The translations under genes were made by a program, and so were the position numbers. A model generated the notes under the pieces. It saw only the letters and a list, made by a program, of their open reading frames with translations, did not search any database and was not told the origin of the DNA. A stretch of 64,000 nt of DNA from Bufo bufo (Eukaryota > Chordata > Amphibia > Anura > Bufonidae), in the NCBI RefSeq assembly GCF_905171765.1, contig NC_053390.1:585058471-585122470 (forward strand), in the 5' to 3' direction. This document shows positions 57,742 through 64,000 of the stretch, in pieces; position 1 is the first letter of the stretch, and every line of letters starts with the position of its first letter.

Positions 57742-58707
57742 AGAGTGAGCCTGAAAACGTGACAGGTTCAGTATTGACTTAAACCATGAGGCCTGGAAGA
57801 AGTGCCAGGGGATGCAGAAGTTAACCCAACGTGAGCCTGAGGAACGTGCCAAGCAAGTATCAATTAACCAACGTGAGCCTGAAGTACATGCCAGGCAAAT
57901 ATTTAATTAACCAACGTGAGCCTGAAAGACGTGCCAGGCAAGTATTAATTAACCAACGTGAGCCTGAAGGACAAGCTAGGCAAATATTTAATTAACCAAC
58001 GTGAGCCTGAAGGACGTGACAGGCAAGTATTAATTAACCAAACGTGAGCCTGAGGACGTGCCAGGCAGCATACGTACAACCACATGAGCCTGAATGACGT
58101 GACAGGCAATGGGGGAACCTAAGAAAAACCCGCCAGACCCCTGCCGGAACCCCATTGGGTTATCATGAGATGGGTTGCGGATCTGCAAGGTTTCACCGTC
58201 TACCATGAAGCATGGGTTTAAAATGTGGGTCCTAGACGCAGTGTCAGACCCACTGGATGAACTATAATGTTTTTTTTTGTTGTTTTTTTTTTATAGGTAA
58301 CCTGCTCCAACCGCTGCTTGGGGCACGGTCCTGCCAGCCACATAGTCATCAACCTGTGAAGCCATTTCACACGGCAGGCTATGACCTTGGCCGGCAATTA
58401 GACCCCGAGACTTGGTGAGGGGGACGCACATGCCCGTAGGCAGCGGTGAGAAGCGCAGCTAAATTGCAGGGGTTAACGAACGCTGGCCGGATATGCGCTA
58501 TCAAAAACAAATACACTTCGGGGGGAGAGGAAACAAATGCAGGAGAGAAACAACGCAGTAGCTGAATATGGCATGTGCCTGCATTGTCCCTGATGAGGAA
58601 GGTGCGGTGATTGACCTGACACACAGCAACAAACAAACCAGCGGGTAGACCTCAATCGCCTCCACACCTGCTCCCCTGTACCTGAGCACCGGAGCGGTCC
58701 CCTCTGC
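57742..58707 (+). repeat. Duplicated block, copy 1
   Basis: It starts CAGAGTGAGCCTGAAAACGT and contains a minisatellite (57820-58090). It ends with a 600 bp stretch shared with copy 2 (TGCTTGGGGCACGGTCCTGC ... GAGCACCGGAGCGGTCCCCT). No gene was recognised; frames on the minus strand match between copies only because the DNA does. Confidence 0.85.
57820..58090 (+). repeat. About 42 bp minisatellite, 6-7 copies
   Basis: The unit resembles AACGTGAGCCTGAAGGACGT followed by GCCAGGCAAGTATTAATTAACC. Confidence 0.88.
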
Positions 58708-59262
58708 AATACCCAGTCCCCATAGCTCTCTGCGCTTTTATTGTGTTAAAAAACAGTTTTGATCCATATGCAAATGGACTGATATGAGTCCTGTATCCGG
58801 AGATGAGTCAAGCGGAAAGGAGCCCAGCACCGCCCCGCGTCCTCCGAATCTCCTCCTTGCTGGCTGATGTCACAGAGCTGGAGCGCAGAAATCTCGCGAT
58901 GCGCGAGCTAGCGCATGCGCAGTGTCGGCATCATGTTCATTCCCTGTACTGGCATCAGCACAGGGAACTAACTACGCATGCGCTAGCTCGCGCATTGCGA
59001 GATTTCGGCGCTCCAGCTCTGTGACGTCAGCCAGCAAGGAGGAGATTCAGAGGACGTGGGGCGGTGCTGGGCTCCTTTCCGCTGGACTCATCTCCCGACA
59101 CAGGACACATATCAGGTCATTTGCATATGGATCAAAACTGTTTTTTAACACAATAAAAGCACAGAGAGCTATGGGGACTGGGTATTGCAGATGTGCTAGA
59201 GGCCATCTAGCAGCCCATGTCCCCAGCTCTATGAACAAAATCCTGGTGACAGGTTTCCTTTA
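58708..59262. repeat. Palindromic GC-rich repeat, copy 2
   Basis: The left arm (CAATACCCAGTCCCCATAGC) and right arm (complement near 59166-59197) flank the GCGCGAGCTAGCGCATGCGC hairpins. The outer ~90 bp of the left arm is missing relative to the right arm. Confidence 0.85.
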
Positions 59263-60559
59263 AAACAGAGTGAGCCTGAAAACGTGACAGGTTCAGTATT
59301 GACTTAAACCATGAGGCCTGGAAGAAGTGCCAGGGGATGCAGAAGTTAACCCAACGTGAGTCTGAGGAACATGCCAAGCAAGTATCAATTAACCAACGTG
59401 AGCCTGAAGGACATGCCAGGCAAATATTTAATTAACCAACGTGAGCCTGAAGGACGTGCCAGGCAAGTATTAATTAAACAACGTGAGCCTGAGAGATGTG
59501 CCAGGCAAACATACATCAAATGAACCAATGCGAGCCTGAGGGACGTATTAGGCAAGCATACACCAAATGAACGCGAGCCTGAGGGACAGGACAGGCAAGT
59601 ATTAGTTAAACCAACGCGAGCCTGAGAGACGTGCCAGGCAAACATACATCAAATGAAAGCAAGCCTAAATTACGTGACAGACAAGCATTTAGTCAACCCA
59701 CGTGAGCCTGGGATGTGCCAGGCAAGCATACACAAAATGAACGCGAGCCTGAAGGACGTGGTAGGCAAGCAATAAATAACCACGTGAGCCTGAAGGACGT
59801 GACAGGCGAGTATCAATTAACCAACATGAGCCTGAGGGATGTGCCAGGCCAAGCATACATTAAATGAACGTGAGCCTGAAGGACGTGACAGGCAAGTATT
59901 AATTAACAAAACGTGAGCCTGAGGACGCAACGTACAACCACATGAGCCTGAATGACGTGACAGGCAATGGGGGAACCTAAGAAAAACCCGCCAGACCCCT
60001 GCCGGAACCCCATTGGGGTATCATGAGATGGGGTGCGGATCTGCAAGGTTTCACCGTCTACCATGAAGCATGGGTTTAAAATGTGGGTCCTAGAGGCAGT
60101 GTCAGACCCACTGGATGAACTATAATGTTTTATTTATTTTTTTATTTTTTATAGGTAACCTGCTCCAACCGCTGCTTGGGGCACGGTCCTGCCAGCCACA
60201 TAGTCATCAACCTGTGAAGCCATTTCACACGGCAGGCTATGACCTTGGCCGGCAATTAGACCCCGAGACTTGGTGAGGGGGACGCACATGCCCGTAGGCA
60301 GCGGTGAGAAGCGCAGCTAAATTGCAGGGGTTAACGAACGCTGGCCGGATATGCGCTATCAAAAACAAATACACTTCGGGGGGAGAGGAAACAAATGCAG
60401 GAGGGAAACAACGCAGTAGCTGAATATGGCATGTGCCTGCGTTGTCCCTGATGAGGAAGGTGCGGTGATTGACCTGACACACAGCAACAAACAAACCAGC
60501 GGGTAGACCTCAAACGCCTCCACACCTGCTCCCCTGTACCTGAGCACCGGAGCGGTCCC
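59263..60559 (+). repeat. Duplicated block, copy 2
   Basis: The same sequence as 57742-58707, but with the minisatellite expanded to about 610 bp. Flanking unique parts are nearly identical over long stretches, so the duplication is recent relative to the retroelements nearby. Confidence 0.85.
59350..59960 (+). repeat. About 42 bp minisatellite, roughly 14 copies
   Basis: The same unit as 57820-58090, with extra variants (GCAAACATACATCAAATGAA, GCGAGCCTGAGGGACG). More copies and more variants than copy 1. Confidence 0.88.
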
Positions 60560-60951
60560 CTCCGTGGGAAGTTAATCTGGACTCCGCCCATGGGTGATCA
60601 TGTGATCGTGACGTAATGGAAGGTCCTGTAGATCACCCCGGCGGCTGCTGCGGCACTTGCCGGCATCCGAGTCACCCCAACGTGCGGCGTTACCTGTTTG
60701 CGGGTGACCCGAAGGAGGACAGCGGGAGGGAGTGGAGGTGGTGAAACTTACCAGGAAGGGTGCGCAGGAAGGATTGCGAGTGCGGACCCTGCTTACCCCT
60801 GAGGCTCCGGCCACATGTGTTGCAGGAAATGCCGTGCTGGAAACGTCACCCACAGGCACCCGAAATGCAGGTACGCCTAAGTGCGGGAGCTATGGGGAGC
60901 TTATGTAGCCCTATGCCCCTCCCACAAATGCAGGCTGATACAACAGCCTTT

Positions 60952-60953
<2 letters not shown>
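60560..60953. other. Unassigned GC-rich stretch
   Basis: GC-rich sequence with no clear domain. It may be part of the duplicated element's single-copy end, since it directly follows copy 2. Confidence 0.3.

Positions 60954-60985
<32 letters not shown>
60954..60985. repeat. (TA)n microsatellite, left of Tc1
   Basis: About 15 TA units directly before the Tc1 terminus. A similar run follows at 61891-61920, so the Tc1 derivative sits inside one TA tract. Confidence 0.9.
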
Positions 60986-60988
<3 letters not shown>

Positions 60989-61887
60989 TACAGACCAAAA
61001 GTTTGGACGCACCTTCTCATTCAAAGAGTTTTCTTTATTTTCATGACTATGAAGGCATCAAAACTATGAATTAACACATGTGGAATTATATACATAACAA
61101 ACAAGTGTGAAACAACTGAAAATATGTCATATTCTAGGTTCTTCAAAGTAGCCACCTTTTGCTTTGATTACTGCTTTGCACACTCTTGGCATTCTCTTGA
61201 TGAGCTTCAAGAGGTAGTCCCCTAAAATGGTCTTCACTTCACAGGTGTGTCCTGTCAGGTTTAATAAGTGGGATTTCTTGCCTTATAAATGGGGTTGGGA
61301 CCATCAGTTGCGTTGAGGAGAAGTCAGGTGGATACACAGCTGATAGTCCTACTGAATAGACTGTTAGAATTTGTATTATGGCAAGAAAAAAGCAGCTAAG
61401 TAAAGAAAAACGAGTGGCCATCATTACTTTAAGAAATGAAGGTCAGTCAGTCAGCCGAAAAATTGGGAAAACTTTGAAAGTAAGGGCTATTTGACCATGA
61501 AGGAGAGTGATGGGGTGCTGCGCCCGATGACCTGGCCTCCACAGTCACCGGACCTGAACCCAATCGAGATGGTTTGGGGTGAGCTGGACCGCAGAGTGAA
61601 GGCAAAAGGGCCAACAAGTGCTAAGCATCTCTGGGAACTCCTTCAAGACTGTTGGAAGACCATTTCAGGGGACTACCTCTTGAGGCTCATCAAGAGAATG
61701 CCAAGAGTGTCAAAGCAAAAGGTGGCTACTTTGAAGAACCTAGAATATGACATATTTTCAGTTGTTTCACACTTGTTGTTATGTATATAATTCCACATGT
61801 GTTAATTCATAGTTTTGATGCCTTCATAGTCATGAAAATAAAGAAAACTCTTTGAATGAGAAGGTGTGTCCAAACTTTTGGTCTGTA

Positions 61888-61890
<3 letters not shown>
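60986..61890 (+). mobile_element. Tc1 deletion derivative (905 bp)
   Basis: Very long inverted ends (CAGTACAGACCAAAAGTTTG inward to about AAGTAGCCACCTTTTGCTTT, over 180 bp) lie within TA repeats. It contains the two ends of a transposase gene only: ATG 61378 with MARKKQLSKEKRVAIITL to a TGA at 61492, then in another frame 61491-61790 with SPDLNPIEMVWGELD. The region with the first two catalytic Asp residues is deleted, so it could move only with help from another copy. Confidence 0.93.
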
Positions 61891-61921
<31 letters not shown>

Positions 61922-61924
<3 letters not shown>

Positions 61925-62796
61925 GGCTGAAACGATTACTCGATTGAATCGAGTAATTTGACACAAAAAAATCCTCGATGCAATTTTTTTTTATCGAGGA
62001 CTCGTTTGTGTCATCTGACCATGGAGCGGGAGTGAAGCGCTTGCTATTACTTACTGCTCCGTGGTCACCCGCTGGCCCATACCACGCTGCACTTTCAGCC
62101 CTGACACCTCGTGTCAGTGCATGTATGCGTTCACTATGACCCGAAGCTGTGTGACGTCAGGACAGCAGTGCAGCGCGTGGAGAAGAAGACGGAGGAGCTG
62201 TGGAGCGGCGCCCCTACAGGAAAGGTAAGTACTGGCACTTACGGGGGCAAGCTGATGGCACTTAGGGGGGCAAGCTGATGGCACTTAGGGGGGCAAGCTG
62301 ATGGCACTTAGGGGAGCAAGCTGATGGCACTTAGAGGGGCAAGCTGATGGCACTTAGGGGGGCAAGCTGATGGTACTTAGGGGGAAAAGCTGATAGCACT
62401 TAGGAGGGGAAGCTAATGGCACTTAGGGGGGAAGCTAATGGCACTTAGGGGGGAATCTGATAGCACATAGGGGGGCAAGCTGATGGCACTTAGGGGGGCA
62501 AGCTGATGGCACTTAGGGGGGCAGATGATGGCTCTGTCGGGGGAGCTGGAGGCACTGGGGAATGGAGCTGATGGCACGGGGAGAGCTAAAGGCACTGGGG
62601 GATAGTGGAGCTGATGGCACTGGGGGGAACTGATGCACTAGAGCTGATCGCACAGGGGGGAACAAAGGGTGATGGGGAATGATGGCAAAGAGAAACAGTC
62701 TATTAATTATTTTTTTCGTATTAGAGTACTCGATTAATCGTAAAAATAATCAGTAGAATACTAGATTGCTAAAAATAATTGTTTACTGCAGCCCTA
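61922..62796. mobile_element. hAT-like MITE with internal minisatellite
   Basis: The ends TTAGGGCTGAAACGATTAC and, inverted, TTAGGGCTGCAGTAAACAAT match over the first nine bases. Subterminal ACTCGATT and AATCGAGT words are inverted. The 8 bp flanks could not be read because of TA repeats. No transposase. Confidence 0.7.
62235..62640 (+). repeat. 22 bp minisatellite, about 14-17 copies
   Basis: The unit is GGCAAGCTGATGGCACTTAG with two or so extra G; it degenerates to the right. Confidence 0.9.
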
Positions 62797-62829
62797 ATTC
62801 ATAAATATATATGTATATATATATATATA

Positions 62830-64000
62830 CAGTGGAGGAAATAATTATTTGACCCCTCACTGATTTTGTAAGTTTGTCCAATGACAAAGAAATGAAAAGT
62901 CTCAGAACAGTATCATTTCAATGGTAGGTTTATTGTAACAGTGGCAGATAGCACATCAAAAGGAAAATCGAAAAAATAACTTTAAATAAAAGATAGCAAC
63001 TGATTTGCATTTCATTGAGTGAAATAAGTATTTGAACCCCTACCAACCATTAAGAGTTCTGGCTCCCACAGAGTGGTTAGACACTTCTACTCAATTAGTC
63101 ACCCTCATTAAGGACACCTGTCTTAACTAGTCACCTGTATAAAAGACACCTGTCCACAGAATCAATCAATCAAGCAGACTCCAAACTCTCCAACATGGGA
63201 AAGACCAAAGAGCTGTCCAATGATGTCAGAGACAAAATTGTAGACCTGCACAAGGCTGGAATGGGCTACAAAACCATTAGCAAGAAGCTGGGAGAGAAGG
63301 TGACAACTGTTGGTGCGATTGTTCGAAAATGGAAGGAGCACAAAATGACCATCAATCGACCTCGCTCTGGGGCTCCACGCAAGATCTCACCTCGTGGGGT
63401 GTCAATGGTTCTGAGAAAGGTGAAAAAGCATCCTAGAACTACACGGGAGGAGTTAGTTAATGACCTCAAATTAGCAGGGACCACAGTCACCAAGAAAACC
63501 ATTGGAAACACATTACACCGCAATGGATTAAAATCCTGCAGGGCTCGCAAGGTCCCCCTGCTCAGGAAGGCACATGTGCAGGCCCGTCTGAAGTTTGCCA
63601 ATGAACACCTGAATGATTCAGAGAGTGACTGGGAGAAGGTGCTGTGGTCTGATGAGACCAAAATAGAGCTCTTTGGCATTAACTCAACTCGCTGTGTTTG
63701 GAGGAAGAAAAATGCTGCCTATGACCCCCAAAACACCGTCCCCACCGTCAAGCATGGGGGTGGAAACATTTTGCTTTGGGGGTGTTTTTCTGCTAAGGGC
63801 ACAGGACAACTTATTCGCATAAACGGGAAACCGGACGGAGCCATGTATCGTGAAATCCTGAGCGACAACCTCCTTCCCTCTGCCAGGAAACTGAAAATGG
63901 GTCGTGGATGGGTGTTCCAGCACGACAATGACCCAAAACATACAGCAAAGGCAACAAAGGAGTGGCTCAAGAAGAAGCACATTAAGGTCATGGAGTGGCC
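62830..64000 (+). mobile_element. Tc1-like element, runs off right edge
   Basis: It begins CAGTGGAGGAAATAATTATT after TA (62828-62829). An inner inverted-repeat copy (TGAGTGAAATAAGTATTTGA) lies near 63016, and a 5' leader precedes the transposase at 63195. The right end is outside the window. Confidence 0.93.
63195..64000 (+). CDS. Tc1 transposase, open to the window edge
   Basis: A DDE transposase of the Tc1 family. From ATG 63195 the frame is open for 268 codons with no stop or shift up to base 64000. The paired-like DNA-binding half has [18 protein letters not shown] and [19 protein letters not shown], with a basic hook-like [10 protein letters not shown] (residues 54-63). Catalytic Asp 153 is in [12 protein letters not shown] and Asp 244 in [12 protein letters not shown]. 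The third acid would fall about 35 residues later, beyond the window. Tc1 transposases are about 340 residues, so about four fifths is seen. ATG 63195 fits the family N-terminus. Confidence 0.95.
   Translation, partial: MGKTKELSNDVRDKIVDLHKAGMGYKTISKKLGEKVTTVGAIVRKWKEHKMTINRPRSGAPRKISPRGVSMVLRKVKKHPRTTREELVNDLKLAGTTVTKKTIGNTLHRNGLKSCRARKVPLLRKAHVQARLKFANEHLNDSESDWEKVLWSDETKIELFGINSTRCVWRKKNAAYDPQNTVPTVKHGGGNILLWGCFSAKGTGQLIRINGKPDGAMYREILSDNLLPSARKLKMGRGWVFQHDNDPKHTAKATKEWLKKKHIKVMEW

Noticed and set aside
57820..59960. Regular repeats with intervening sequence, superficially like a CRISPR array
   Set aside because: Units are about 42 bp head-to-tail, the between-repeat parts are themselves repeated (AAGTATTAATTAACC), and the context is a vertebrate repeat region.
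63266..63991. Minus-strand frames of 90-137 codons
   Set aside because: They are antisense shadows of the open Tc1 transposase on the plus strand.
1..64000. Host exons, tRNA or snRNA genes
   Set aside because: I looked for spliced coding segments, tRNA box motifs and known small RNA sequences and saw none I could support; absence by eye is not proof.

Overview
The window reads as intergenic DNA of a large vertebrate genome, most likely an anuran amphibian. I infer this from the mix of elements: BEL/Pao, chromodomain Gypsy, Gmr1-like Gypsy, a tyrosine-recombinase (DIRS-type) retroelement, a CR1-type LINE with an esterase ORF1, many Tc1 families, hAT, Harbinger-like MITEs and TTAA-target elements. 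Many long fold-back repeats lie between them. I found no host protein-coding exon, rRNA or tRNA. Nearly every long open frame belongs to a transposon or is the mirror translation of a palindrome.

Layout. 1-12.1 kb: the end of one TTAA element, a Tc1 fragment, then a three-level nest: a MITE (1747-12071) split by a BEL/Pao element (1770-11716), itself split by a 4.5 kb TTAA element (3949-8409) full of satellite and palindromes. 12-21 kb: decayed MITEs, minisatellites, a probable solo LTR and two old Tc1 copies, one hit by a hAT MITE and another MITE. 21-23.7 kb: a fold-back element with a Tc1 in its left arm. 23.7-27.6 kb: a nearly intact CR1-type LINE on the minus strand. 27.7-29.5 kb: a tandem array of about 150 bp units carrying GC-box-like and CCAAT-like words. 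29.6-32.1 kb: a second TTAA element. 32.5-33.3 kb: a probable solo LTR. 35.1-44.5 kb: a hAT transposon with perfect 8 bp target duplications, split by a chromodomain Gypsy (38054-41922) and a 137 bp MITE. 44.5-46.3 kb: Harbinger-like MITEs. 46.5-49.0 kb: a Tc1 split by a hAT MITE. 49.4-54.7 kb: palindromes and a decayed Gypsy with integrase upstream of reverse transcriptase. 54.7-57.3 kb: a tyrosine-recombinase retroelement. 57.4-60.6 kb: a direct duplication with an expanded minisatellite. 61-64 kb: a Tc1 deletion derivative, a hAT MITE, and a Tc1 whose transposase is open to the window edge.

The elements do not cooperate as a pathway. What the window records is insertion order. Exact target duplications (TA, TTA, TTAA, 5 bp, 8 bp) fix it at many sites, and at three sites (3945/8410, 38049/41923, 47467/48331) the reading frame of the interrupted gene continues across the insert. 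The points most worth following are the possibly functional Tc1 at the right edge, the integrase-first Gypsy, the BEL/Pao copy that has lost its reverse transcriptase, the promoter-word array at 28.1-29.3 kb, and the duplicated minisatellite block at 57-60.5 kb. I did not see a clearly new biological system.
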